In this document: piece after piece, positions 8,497 through 17,631 of the stretch
How the letters are laid out: each line of letters begins with the position of its first letter
Position numbering within the stretch: position 1 is the stretch's first letter
Source of the DNA: an uncultured Prevotella sp.
GTDB taxonomy: Bacteria; Bacteroidota; Bacteroidia; Bacteroidales; Bacteroidaceae
Reading direction: 5' to 3'
Assembly: GCA_900546345.1 (NCBI GenBank)
Contig: URCI01000002.1
Span: forward strand, 86,946 to 150,945
Length of the DNA stretch: 64,000 nt
Made by a program: the position numbers and the translations under genes
Notes under the pieces: model-generated
Told to the model about the DNA's origin: nothing
What the model saw: only the letters and a program-made list of their open reading frames with translations
Database searches by the model: none

Positions 8497-10164
8497 ATGG
8501 AGAATAAATATAGTTTCAACTCTTTGATAGAACAAACTATCAAGAACAACTGGGACAAAGACGCACTCACCGATTACAAAGGTGTCACCCTCCAATACCA
8601 TGACGTGGCTCGGAAAATCGAAAAGCTACATATTGTGTTTGAAGAGTGTGGCATAAAGCCCGGTGATAAAGTAGCATTGTGTGGAAGGAACAGCTCTGTC
8701 TGGGCATGTGTGTTCCTTGCAGCATTGACGTATGGCGTTGTTGCAGTCCCCATACAGCATGAATTCAAGTCTGAACAGGTTTATAACATTGTCAATCATT
8801 CCGAATCCCGCTTGCTTTTTGTAGGTGATGTGGTTGCCACAGAATTAGACTACTCAAAGATGCCTAATCTAGAAGGAGTTATATATATGCCAGATAACTC
8901 TCTTTTGGAATGTCGTTCCGATCAGTTGAACTATGTCATGGAGCATCTTAATCAACTCTATGGGCATAAATATCCAAAATATTTCAGAAAGGAGCATGTC
9001 CATTATCATGAAGATGCGCCCGAAGAAACTGCCCTGATTAATTACACCAGTGGCACTACAGGCTTTTCCAAAGGCGTTATGTTGCCTTTTCGCTCATTAT
9101 GGAGCAATTTGGACTTTCTGACTCAAGCCTTGGGGTCTAAGATGAAGCCCAATAGTGAAGTGTTGTCTATCCTTCCCATGGCACATATGTATGGACTAAC
9201 TTGCGAGTTTTTATTGCAGTTTTGTTTAGGGAATCATCTTTATTTCCTTACTCGATTACCAAGTCCGACTATCATTCAGCAAGCATTCATGGACATTCAT
9301 CCAGACTTAATTGTTTCTGTACCTTTAATCCTGGAGAAGATTATTCGTAAGAAGGTCATGCCTGCATTGGATAGCACGCGCGTTTCTATCTTGATGAAGC
9401 TTCCCGGTGTCAACAAACTGGTCAAAGAGCGTGTTGGACAAATGGTGATGAACATTATGGGAGGCAAGACCTATGAAATTATTATAGGAGGTGCTAGTTT
9501 GAGTAAAGAGGTAGAGAATTTCTTGACCTCCATCCATTTCCCCATCACGCTTGGCTATGGAACAACAGAAACAGGACCAATGATCACCTATTCTGATTGG
9601 CATGATTTCCAGCCGGGTTCCTGCGGTACTTGCGTTGACCATATGGAAGTAAGAATTCTAAGTAAAGACCCTCAAAATGTCCCAGGTGAAATTATCACAC
9701 GCGGAATGAACGTGATGACAGGTTACTATAAAAATCCTAAAGCTACCAAAGCTGTCATAGATGAGGACGGCTGGTTTCATACAGGAGATCTCGGTACCAT
9801 ATCAAAGGATGGACACGTGTTCATCAAAGGCAGAATCAAAAACATGCTTCTTGGCTCAAATGGGCAAAACGTCTATCCAGAAGAAATCGAGGATAAGCTG
9901 AATGCAATGGCTATGGTCAATGAGAGTCTGATCATTCAACATGGCGAAGAACTCGTAGGACTTGTTCATCCTGATATGGAAGAAGTACAGTCTATGGGAT
10001 TTTCGGAGGCAGATTTAAATAATATAATGGAGCAGAATCGCAAAGAGCTTAATGCGCAATTGCCCTCATTCTGCAAAATCAGTAAAATCAAGCTTCATCC
10101 AGACGAATTTGAGAAGACTCCCAAGAAGTCGATAAAGCGTTATCTCTATAAAAACGCATATTAA
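8497..10164 (+). CDS. AMP-forming long-chain acyl-CoA synthetase-like enzyme (copy 1)
   Basis: An ANL-superfamily enzyme of 555 residues that should activate a fatty acid with ATP and transfer it to CoA. The P-loop INYTSGTTGFSKGVM lies near residue 180. GYGTTETGP and TGDLG are the adenylate-binding motifs. The C-terminal KKSIKRYLY carries the catalytic lysine region. The frame runs 18 codons upstream of Met 8497, but that part overlaps the -33/-7 promoter, so 8497 is chosen. It lacks a membrane segment. A close paralogue follows 39 bp later, so the two are almost certainly co-transcribed and arose by tandem duplication. Chain-length preference is not visible. Confidence 0.88.
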   Translation: MENKYSFNSLIEQTIKNNWDKDALTDYKGVTLQYHDVARKIEKLHIVFEECGIKPGDKVALCGRNSSVWACVFLAALTYGVVAVPIQHEFKSEQVYNIVNHSESRLLFVGDVVATELDYSKMPNLEGVIYMPDNSLLECRSDQLNYVMEHLNQLYGHKYPKYFRKEHVHYHEDAPEETALINYTSGTTGFSKGVMLPFRSLWSNLDFLTQALGSKMKPNSEVLSILPMAHMYGLTCEFLLQFCLGNHLYFLTRLPSPTIIQQAFMDIHPDLIVSVPLILEKIIRKKVMPALDSTRVSILMKLPGVNKLVKERVGQMVMNIMGGKTYEIIIGGASLSKEVENFLTSIHFPITLGYGTTETGPMITYSDWHDFQPGSCGTCVDHMEVRILSKDPQNVPGEIITRGMNVMTGYYKNPKATKAVIDEDGWFHTGDLGTISKDGHVFIKGRIKNMLLGSNGQNVYPEEIEDKLNAMAMVNESLIIQHGEELVGLVHPDMEEVQSMGFSEADLNNIMEQNRKELNAQLPSFCKISKIKLHPDEFEKTPKKSIKRYLYKNAY

Positions 10165-10203
10165 ACATAAAATTCATTTTTAAGTATACTAGTTTCTAAA
10201 GAT

Positions 10204-11874
10204 ATGACAGGCTCAATTCCTAGCTTCAATCAAATGATACAGAAAAGCATCGTAGACCATTGGGAACTCGATTCGCTTACTGATTTTAAGGGTGCAACAT
10301 TGCAGTATCACGATGTCGCACGTAAGATCGAAAAGCTCCATATCATGTTTGAGAGCTCTGGCGTGAAACAAGGTGACAAGATTGCACTTTGCGGACGAAA
10401 CAGCGCTGCATGGGCAGCTGCTTTCCTTGCAGTTTTAACTTATGGAGCTATTGCCGTACCCATTTTACATGAGTTTACAGCAGAACAGATCCATAATATA
10501 GTCAACCATTCCGATGCAAAGATTTTGTTTGTGGGTGATGTCGTGGCAACTCAGATCGATGCTACCAAAATGCCATCCTTGGAAGGCATCATCTACATTC
10601 CAGACTATTCTCTCGTACTCTCACGTACAGACAAATTAACTTATGCACGTGAACATCTCAACGAAATTTTTGGCAAGAGATATCCAAAGTATTTCCGTAA
10701 GGAGCATGTGCATTATTATACAGAGCAAACACCTGATGAATTGGCTGTTATCAATTACACGAGCGGCACAACAGGCTTTTCGAAAGGGGTAATGATCCCT
10801 TATCGAGCATTATGGAGTAACATAGATTTTGCATTTTCTGTTTTAGGCGACACCATCAAGAAGGGCGACAGTGTGATTAGTATTCTGCCTATGGCCCATA
10901 TGTATGGAATGTCTTTTGAATTTCTCTTCGAGTTTATCGTAGGCTGTCATGTATTCTATCTGACCCGCATCCCATCCCCAGCTATCATTGCACAGGCATT
11001 CTCGGAAGTAAAGCCCAAAATAATTATTTCTGTGCCATTGATCATAGAAAAGATCATCAAAAAGAAGGTTTTTCCAAAGATCCAAGATCCCAAGATCCGC
11101 CTATTGATGAAAATGCCAGGTATCAACAGACGTGTATATGAAAAGATCTGCGACCAAGTGACAAAAGCTTTTGGGGGCGAGTTTTATGAGGTGATCATCG
11201 GTGGCGCCGCATTTAATCAGGAAGTCGAGAATTTCTTACATCGCATCGGATTCCACTATACTGTCGGATATGGTGCGACAGAATGTGCACCCATTATCTG
11301 TTATGCCGATTACAAGACTTATGTTCCAGGTTCTTGTGGACGGGCAGCAAAAAACATGCAAGTAAAAGTGGACAGTGACGACCCAGCCAATATCCCTGGC
11401 GAGATCCTTGCGAAGGGGCCAAATGTCATGCTGGGCTACTATAAAAATGAAAAGGCGACCCAAGAAAGCATTGATAGTGACGGATGGTTCCATACGGGAG
11501 ATCTAGGGCTCATGGATGACAACGGCAATGTCTTTATCAAAGGACGATCTAAGAACATGCTGTTAGGTTCTAATGGGCAAAACATTTATCCCGAAGAGAT
11601 TGAGGATAAACTAAATTCTATGTCTATGGTTTCAGAGAGCGTTGTTATTCAAGAAGGTAACAAACTCATAGGATTGGTTTACCCCGACTACGACACTGCC
11701 AAGCAAATAGGATTTAGTACTTCTGACCTCAACACCATTATGGAGCAGAATCGCAAGCAACTCAATTCTGAGCTACCTGCATACTGTCATTTATCAGAAA
11801 TCCGACTCCACGAGAATGAGTTTGAGAAGACACCCAAACGTTCAATCAAACGCTTCCTCTATACAAAGAAATGA
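10204..11874 (+). CDS. AMP-forming long-chain acyl-CoA synthetase-like enzyme (copy 2)
   Basis: This 556-residue paralogue is very similar to the upstream copy throughout. The N-terminal DVARKIEKLHI, the P-loop INYTSGTTGFSKGVM and the C-terminal EKTPKRSIKRFLY segments are nearly shared. The adenylate motif reads GYGATECAP in place of GYGTTETGP, a change in the pocket that may alter substrate choice. Both copies keep the ATP-binding and lysine motifs, so neither looks decayed. A strong hairpin and T-run after its stop close the operon. Confidence 0.88.
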   Translation: MTGSIPSFNQMIQKSIVDHWELDSLTDFKGATLQYHDVARKIEKLHIMFESSGVKQGDKIALCGRNSAAWAAAFLAVLTYGAIAVPILHEFTAEQIHNIVNHSDAKILFVGDVVATQIDATKMPSLEGIIYIPDYSLVLSRTDKLTYAREHLNEIFGKRYPKYFRKEHVHYYTEQTPDELAVINYTSGTTGFSKGVMIPYRALWSNIDFAFSVLGDTIKKGDSVISILPMAHMYGMSFEFLFEFIVGCHVFYLTRIPSPAIIAQAFSEVKPKIIISVPLIIEKIIKKKVFPKIQDPKIRLLMKMPGINRRVYEKICDQVTKAFGGEFYEVIIGGAAFNQEVENFLHRIGFHYTVGYGATECAPIICYADYKTYVPGSCGRAAKNMQVKVDSDDPANIPGEILAKGPNVMLGYYKNEKATQESIDSDGWFHTGDLGLMDDNGNVFIKGRSKNMLLGSNGQNIYPEEIEDKLNSMSMVSESVVIQEGNKLIGLVYPDYDTAKQIGFSTSDLNTIMEQNRKQLNSELPAYCHLSEIRLHENEFEKTPKRSIKRFLYTKK

Positions 11875-11881
11875 TATACAA

Positions 11882-11919
11882 ATAAGGTAGTCTATCTTAT
11901 AGACTACCTTATGTTTTTT
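11882..11919 (+). terminator. Terminator after the acyl-CoA synthetase pair
   Basis: A perfect 14-bp stem (ATAAGGTAGTCTAT 11882-11895, reverse complement 11899-11912) with a 3-nt CTT loop is followed by GTTTTTT. The right arm contains an in-frame ATG at 11911 that should not be used as the start of the next gene. Confidence 0.8.
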
Positions 11920-11946
11920 CTATTAATTCCACTACTGTGTAGCCAT

Positions 11947-14913
11947 ATGAACAAGAATTTATCTTTCTTACATTACGTAGCAAAGGATATTCTAATAAAG
12001 CATAAGCATAACCTCAATAAGATAGCAATTGTATTTCCCAACAAGCGAGCATCAATATTTTTTAACCGCGCCCTATTTCAGGAAGTCAGACATGCTATGT
12101 GGTGTCCAAAATATATGACAATTAGTGAACTGTTTCGCGAGCATTGCGAACTACAAGTTCCAGATCCTATCACACTCGTATTTCAAATTTACAATGTCTT
12201 CTGTGATGTAACTGGTTCAGATGAATCTCTTGACCATTTCTTTTCTTGGGGGCAATTGATGTTGGCCGATTTTGATGATATTGATAAGAACGAAGTGGAT
12301 CCTGACAAACTCTTCATCGACCTACAAGCTTGGGAAGAAATGAACGATTTTAGCTTTTTATCAGAACAGCAAAAAAAAAGTTTAGAAGATTTTTTTCATA
12401 CTATGTCCGACGACTCTCTCTTGCAGCGTCGCTTCAAGAAAGTTTGGCAACATCTTGGCCACATCTATCATGAATTCCACCATCGTCTCAAAAAACAGGG
12501 GCTTGCTTATGAAGGAATGCTCTATCGAGAAGTCATTGACCAAGACGATATAGATTTTCAGTACGAGACTTATATCTTCGTTGGGTTTAACCTATTACAG
12601 AAAGTAGAGCAAAAGCTTTTTAGAAGACTGAAGATGTTAGGAAAAGCCGAGTTTTATTGGGATTATGACATCAACTACATTGACGAAGAGGCAGGAAAAT
12701 ACATAAAGCAATACCTTGACATGTTCCCCAATCAACTCAAGAAGGGATTGGCTAGCGAGGGTATCAAATCATCGACTATTTTCGACAATATGAGTGCCCA
12801 CAAAGACATATTGATGATCTCAGCCCCGACGGAAGAAATACAAGCACGATATGTAGGTCAGTGGCTCAAGGAAAATGGAAGAATAGAAGACGGTAACAAA
12901 ACCGCCATTGTTATGGCTGACGAGAATCTATTGCCTTCTGTCATTCACAGCCTTCCCCATAATGTCAAAGATGTCAACGTTACAACAGGTTTCCCTCTAA
13001 ATGCATCAGAAATTAGCGTCTTCGTAGATGCACTCATTGCATTGCAGATTAAAGGTTTGACGAAAGATCGTCAACACTATCAATTGCAATATATCAATCG
13101 AGTCATATTGCATCCCTATGCTCAGTATCTTTCCGAAGACTGCAAAGTATTAGCTGCACAATTGAATAGTAATCATCATTATTATCCAAGTATCACAGAA
13201 TTGACAAAAGGATTTGACGAGACACTATCATTACTCTTTAACCCTTTAGATGAGGATGGGGAAAACTACCCCTTACTGAATTGGACAACCAATTTACTGA
13301 AGATTGTTGGACAGAACACACAGAGTATCAACAATCCCCTACTCCACCAGTCTATATACTCTATGTACACATTACTGAATCGTTTGGACGATATCATGAC
13401 GATCAGTGTACAAAAGACCGAATGTGAGAATTCCAGAAATATTGACGGTATAAATGGCAAGCAACTTGTCAGTATCAATATCGTACAGCGATTGATATCA
13501 CAACTTATTCAGTCTACGAATATTCCTTTTCATGGCGAACCCGCCATTGGTACTCAAATTATGGGAGTCTTAGAGACGAGAAATCTTGACTTTGAACATG
13601 TCTTATTGCTGTCATGCAATGAGGGAAAATTACCAAAAAACATAAATGATGCTTCATTTATACCACATTCCATTCGAGTAGGTTATGGTCTAACGACAGT
13701 AGAAAACAAAGTCGCCATCTTTTCATACTATTTTCAATCATTAATACAGAGGGCCAATGATATAACCCTGTTATATAATAATGCAACTGACGACGGCCAG
13801 AGGGGAGAGATGAGCAGATTTATGTTGCAACTTATGGTCAACAGCTATGGTCGTCAACATATAGAGCACCTTACATTGGTAGCAGGACACAAACTATCAT
13901 CCAAACAAACACAGGCAAAAGAAAAAACGCACGACGTAATAGATATACTCCATACTATAAAAAGTCTCTCACCGTCTGCATTAGGCAGATATCTCAGATG
14001 TCCTCTGCAATTTTATTATTATTCTATCTGTCATCTCTATGAGAAAGAAGAAGATAGCATAGATGAGATTGACAATTCTATGTTTGGCGATCTTTTCCAC
14101 CGTAGCGCCGAACTGATCTATCAAGAGTTTAGAAAGCAAAGTCATACCATCACGAAAAGTATGATCCAAGCACTTCAAGAGAATCCTAGTCTTATAGAGC
14201 GCATTATTGATCAAGCTTTTAGAGAGAAACTCTTTCAAGCTGATAAGCAACAATACGTTCCACAATATAACGGATTACAGATGCTCAATAAAAATGTGAT
14301 CAAGCTCTATCTTCAACGTCTTTTACATTTAGATGCAGCCTTTACTCCTTTTGACATTCTGACATTAGAAGATGATTTCTATGACAATGTGTCTTTTATT
14401 GTAAATGGTCAAAAGCGCACCGTGCGTATCGGAGGGAAAGTGGATCGAATAGACAAGATAACTTACAATGGGAAACCTGTTATCCGTATTGTAGACTATA
14501 AAACAGGGAGACCTCTTACCTCTATACCCTCCAGCATTGAAGACATCTTTAATCCTGATAATGTTGACGTAAAGCACTCTGTTTATTACCTACAGACAAT
14601 GTTATATGCAGGAGTCGTGAAGTACGGGACGAGGTCTCATCAAAAGCTAGAGCACATAGATTCCGTAGCCATAGCTCCGGCTTTACTCTTCATCCGTCAA
14701 GCCTCCGATGAAAAGTATGATCCCATTTTGTCTCTAGCCATAGCCCGAGGTAAGCGCAAAAATATTGAAGATATAGGCGATGTGTGGTCAGATTTCATAG
14801 ATCGGGTTAAGCAACTACTGACAGAGATCTTCGATCCGCAGACTCCGTTTATGCCAACCAAACACACAGAACGATGTGAAAATTGCCCATACTGCCAGAT
14901 TTGCCATGAATAA
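11947..14913 (+). CDS. AddB-like PD-(D/E)XK helicase-nuclease subunit
   Basis: A 988-residue protein resembling the AddB subunit of AddAB, which processes double-strand breaks for recombination. The C-terminal RecB-type nuclease core has D833 in GKVDRID and D850-Y-K852 in RIVDYKTGRP. Four or five cysteines probably bind an iron-sulfur cluster: C685 in LRCPLQF and C977, C980, C983 and C986 at the extreme C-terminus. The N-terminal part starts like inactivated UvrD helicases (VFPNKRASIFFNRAL). Met 11947 is chosen because the upstream open stretch lies inside the terminator hairpin. addA is not adjacent; clpC follows instead. No promoter is obvious. Confidence 0.83.
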   Translation: MNKNLSFLHYVAKDILIKHKHNLNKIAIVFPNKRASIFFNRALFQEVRHAMWCPKYMTISELFREHCELQVPDPITLVFQIYNVFCDVTGSDESLDHFFSWGQLMLADFDDIDKNEVDPDKLFIDLQAWEEMNDFSFLSEQQKKSLEDFFHTMSDDSLLQRRFKKVWQHLGHIYHEFHHRLKKQGLAYEGMLYREVIDQDDIDFQYETYIFVGFNLLQKVEQKLFRRLKMLGKAEFYWDYDINYIDEEAGKYIKQYLDMFPNQLKKGLASEGIKSSTIFDNMSAHKDILMISAPTEEIQARYVGQWLKENGRIEDGNKTAIVMADENLLPSVIHSLPHNVKDVNVTTGFPLNASEISVFVDALIALQIKGLTKDRQHYQLQYINRVILHPYAQYLSEDCKVLAAQLNSNHHYYPSITELTKGFDETLSLLFNPLDEDGENYPLLNWTTNLLKIVGQNTQSINNPLLHQSIYSMYTLLNRLDDIMTISVQKTECENSRNIDGINGKQLVSINIVQRLISQLIQSTNIPFHGEPAIGTQIMGVLETRNLDFEHVLLLSCNEGKLPKNINDASFIPHSIRVGYGLTTVENKVAIFSYYFQSLIQRANDITLLYNNATDDGQRGEMSRFMLQLMVNSYGRQHIEHLTLVAGHKLSSKQTQAKEKTHDVIDILHTIKSLSPSALGRYLRCPLQFYYYSICHLYEKEEDSIDEIDNSMFGDLFHRSAELIYQEFRKQSHTITKSMIQALQENPSLIERIIDQAFREKLFQADKQQYVPQYNGLQMLNKNVIKLYLQRLLHLDAAFTPFDILTLEDDFYDNVSFIVNGQKRTVRIGGKVDRIDKITYNGKPVIRIVDYKTGRPLTSIPSSIEDIFNPDNVDVKHSVYYLQTMLYAGVVKYGTRSHQKLEHIDSVAIAPALLFIRQASDEKYDPILSLAIARGKRKNIEDIGDVWSDFIDRVKQLLTEIFDPQTPFMPTKHTERCENCPYCQICHE

Positions 14914-14923
14914 TTATATTTTT

Positions 14924-14939
14924 TGGCACGGTCCTTGCA
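14924..14939 (+). promoter_or_regulatory. Sigma-54 (RpoN) -24/-12 promoter upstream of clpC
   Basis: TGGCACG, four bases and TTGCA (14924-14939) match the sigma-54 consensus YTGGCACGN4TTGCW at every fixed position, with correct GG-to-GC spacing. Transcription would start near 14950, about 54 nt before the clpC start. It overlaps a housekeeping promoter. No enhancer-binding protein gene is in the window. Confidence 0.65.
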
Positions 14940-14965
14940 GTTTTAAGCGAAAAGAATTATATTTG
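14935..14965 (+). promoter_or_regulatory. clpC: Housekeeping-type promoter of clpC
   Basis: -33-like TTGC (14935-14938), a 19-nt spacer and -7 TATATTTG (14958-14965). The -33 part coincides with the -12 element of the sigma-54 site, so the two polymerase forms would compete for this DNA. Confidence 0.55.
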
Positions 14966-15003
14966 CATCATTTCAAACAGAAAAAGAAAGGTAAAGATAA
15001 AAT

Positions 15004-17547
15004 ATGACCAGTCAGTTTTCACCCAATGTATCACAGATCCTAGCTTTCAGCCGGGAAGAGGCGACACGCCTGGCCAGCACTACCGTTGGTCCGGAACACC
15101 TCCTCTTAGGTATTTTAAGAGAGAAGGAAGGAGCCGTGATTGATATGCTTAACGGATTGAATGTCGACATAACACGGATCAAAGAGGAATTAGAGCAGCG
15201 AATTAGGACAAATACGTCAGCTATTACCAATAATAATACTGCTAATGAGATACTTCTCAATGAGCAAGCAAGTAACATTTTGCGGTTGGCCGTTTTGGAA
15301 GCGCGCATTCAACACACTTCTATTGTTGACACCCAACATGTACTATTGGCGATTTTGCACGATCAAATAGACAACGGAGCTAAGGTCGTCCTTGAGGCTA
15401 ATCATGTCGATTACGAGCAAGTTGCAAAACTTCTTCAGAAAAAGCCAACTACTGACGGAATTGGTTTTCCCGATGAAGAGGAGGAAGATTTTGAAGAAGG
15501 CGATAATGCAAAAGCCGGAAGGGTACAATCTACACAAACGGATGTCGCACAGCAAGGAAATGGTAAGACACCTGTGCTTGATAATTTTTCGACAGACTTA
15601 ACACGAGCAGCTGCTGAAGGAAAACTCGATCCTGTTGTAGGAAGGGAGAAGGAAATCCAGCGTGTCACAGAGATTCTCTGCCGTCGCAAGAAAAACAATC
15701 CTATTCTCATCGGAGAACCGGGTGTGGGAAAAAGTGCTATTGTTGAAGGATTAGCACAAATGATCGTCAGCCACCATACCTCACCTGTACTTTTCAACCG
15801 TCGTTTGGTGAGTTTGGATATGACAGGCATCGTTGCAGGCACTAAATACCGTGGACAATTCGAGGAACGTATTCGTGCGTTGATTAAAGAATTGGAGCAG
15901 AACCCCAACATCATTGTCTTCATCGATGAAATTCACACGATCATTGGTGCAGGATCCTCTCCTGGCACAATGGATGCGGCCAACATCATGAAGCCTGCTT
16001 TGGCACGTGGCACCATTCAGTGTATCGGTGCTACAACACTAGATGAGTTCCGGAAAACAATTGAGAAAGATGGTGCATTAGAGCGTAGATTCCAAAAAGT
16101 TTTAGTCGAACCGACAACAGCAGATCAGACGCTTCAGATTCTTCACAACATCAAAGGATGTTATGAAGAGCATCATCATGTAACATATACAGAAGAGGCT
16201 TTGGAGGCATGCGTAAAACTGACAGGACGCTATATCACAGATCGGGAATTTCCTGATAAAGCTATTGACGCCCTCGATGAAGTAGGAGCGCACATACGTT
16301 TACAGCACGCCCAGGTACCTCCTGAGATCACAGAGAAAGAAAAGGAGATCACCGAAGTCAAAGGCAAAAAAGAACAAGCCGTTAAAAGTCAGAACTATGA
16401 GCTAGCTACAGTTTACCGCGACCGACAAACACATCTAGAGCAAGAGCTCCACGACCTACAACTCTCGTGGCAGAATGGGGATGCAGAGTCTCGTCAGAAG
16501 GTAACAGAAAAGGATGTTGCTGGAATAGTCTCTCGAATGAGCGGAGTCCCCGTCCAACGTATGGAGAAAGGAGAAAACATGCGACTGAGAGATATGGGTA
16601 ACGAACTCAAGAAGCGTGTGATTGGGCAGGACAAAGCTATCGAGAAACTTGTTAAAGCCATACAACGCAATCGGGTCGGTCTTAGAGATCCGAACCATCC
16701 TATTGGAGCATTCATGTTACTTGGACCAACTGGTGTGGGAAAAACCTACTTAGCTAAGTGTTTGGCAGAAAACATGTTTGGATCAAAAGACTCCATCATT
16801 CGAATAGACATGAGCGAATATACGGAAAGTTTCAATGTCTCCCGACTCATTGGAGCCCCTCCAGGATATGTCGGCTATGATGAGGGAGGACAATTGACTG
16901 AACAAGTACGTCGTCACCCCTACTCGATTGTCCTGCTTGATGAGATTGAGAAAGCTCACGGCAATGTCTTTAATCTGATGTTGCAAGTTCTCGACGAGGG
17001 ACGTCTAACCGATGGCAATGGACGAACCGTCGATTTCCGTAACACAGTGATCATCATGACTTCCAACGCTGGCACACGTCAGTTAAAAGAATTCAGTCAT
17101 GGAGTCGGCTTCAATGCTGCAGGAATCTCTGACATGGGCAATTTGAGTGACAAAGACAAGGAGTATGCACGGTCTGTTATCCAGAAAAGTCTGAGCAAGC
17201 AATTCTCCCCCGAGTTTCTCAATCGACTTGATGAAATCATAACCTTCGATCAACTCGATCTTCATTCCATCAAGAAGATCATAGACATAGAACTTGCCGG
17301 ACTTTACAAGCGAATTGAAGACAAAGGACTACAGATTCACCTAACAGATGCCGCTAAGGAGTTTGTAGCGTCTAAAGGCTATGACATACAGTTCGGAGCA
17401 CGACCATTGAAACGAGCTATCCAAACGTACATTGAAGATGGTCTATGCGAACTGATACTCTCTGGAGACGTGAAAAAAGGTGATTCCATTAGTGTAGACA
17501 AAAAAACTGAAAGCACAGAATTATCATTTGAAAAGATGTCAATGTAA
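15004..17547 (+). CDS. clpC: ClpC-type AAA+ unfoldase of the Clp protease
   Basis: An 847-residue Hsp100 unfoldase that delivers damaged or tagged proteins to ClpP. The N-terminal double Clp-N repeat spans about residues 5-145. The first AAA module has Walker A GEPGVGKS near 237. A short UVR-type coiled segment (about 455-490, around NYELATVYRDRQ) marks it as ClpC rather than ClpB. The second module has Walker A GPTGVGKT near 574 and Walker B VLLDEIEKAH. The C-terminal D2-small domain is complete. Its double promoter suggests both basal and stress or nutrient-signalled expression. It stands alone, closed by a strong terminator. Confidence 0.92.
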   Translation: MTSQFSPNVSQILAFSREEATRLASTTVGPEHLLLGILREKEGAVIDMLNGLNVDITRIKEELEQRIRTNTSAITNNNTANEILLNEQASNILRLAVLEARIQHTSIVDTQHVLLAILHDQIDNGAKVVLEANHVDYEQVAKLLQKKPTTDGIGFPDEEEEDFEEGDNAKAGRVQSTQTDVAQQGNGKTPVLDNFSTDLTRAAAEGKLDPVVGREKEIQRVTEILCRRKKNNPILIGEPGVGKSAIVEGLAQMIVSHHTSPVLFNRRLVSLDMTGIVAGTKYRGQFEERIRALIKELEQNPNIIVFIDEIHTIIGAGSSPGTMDAANIMKPALARGTIQCIGATTLDEFRKTIEKDGALERRFQKVLVEPTTADQTLQILHNIKGCYEEHHHVTYTEEALEACVKLTGRYITDREFPDKAIDALDEVGAHIRLQHAQVPPEITEKEKEITEVKGKKEQAVKSQNYELATVYRDRQTHLEQELHDLQLSWQNGDAESRQKVTEKDVAGIVSRMSGVPVQRMEKGENMRLRDMGNELKKRVIGQDKAIEKLVKAIQRNRVGLRDPNHPIGAFMLLGPTGVGKTYLAKCLAENMFGSKDSIIRIDMSEYTESFNVSRLIGAPPGYVGYDEGGQLTEQVRRHPYSIVLLDEIEKAHGNVFNLMLQVLDEGRLTDGNGRTVDFRNTVIIMTSNAGTRQLKEFSHGVGFNAAGISDMGNLSDKDKEYARSVIQKSLSKQFSPEFLNRLDEIITFDQLDLHSIKKIIDIELAGLYKRIEDKGLQIHLTDAAKEFVASKGYDIQFGARPLKRAIQTYIEDGLCELILSGDVKKGDSISVDKKTESTELSFEKMSM

Positions 17548-17570
17548 AAAGAAGTGCATGTCTTTATAAA

Positions 17571-17610
17571 AAGACTGCCACCCTCTAGACGGGGTGGCAG
17601 TCTTTTTTTT
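17571..17610. terminator. Bidirectional terminator between clpC and the lytic transglycosylase gene
   Basis: AAGACTGCCACCC (17571-17583) pairs with 17592-17604 across an 8-nt loop and runs into eight T. The A-run on the left gives a T-run on the other strand, so it can serve both convergent genes. Confidence 0.88.
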
Positions 17611-17631
17611 ATATCTTTGAAACAATCTGAT

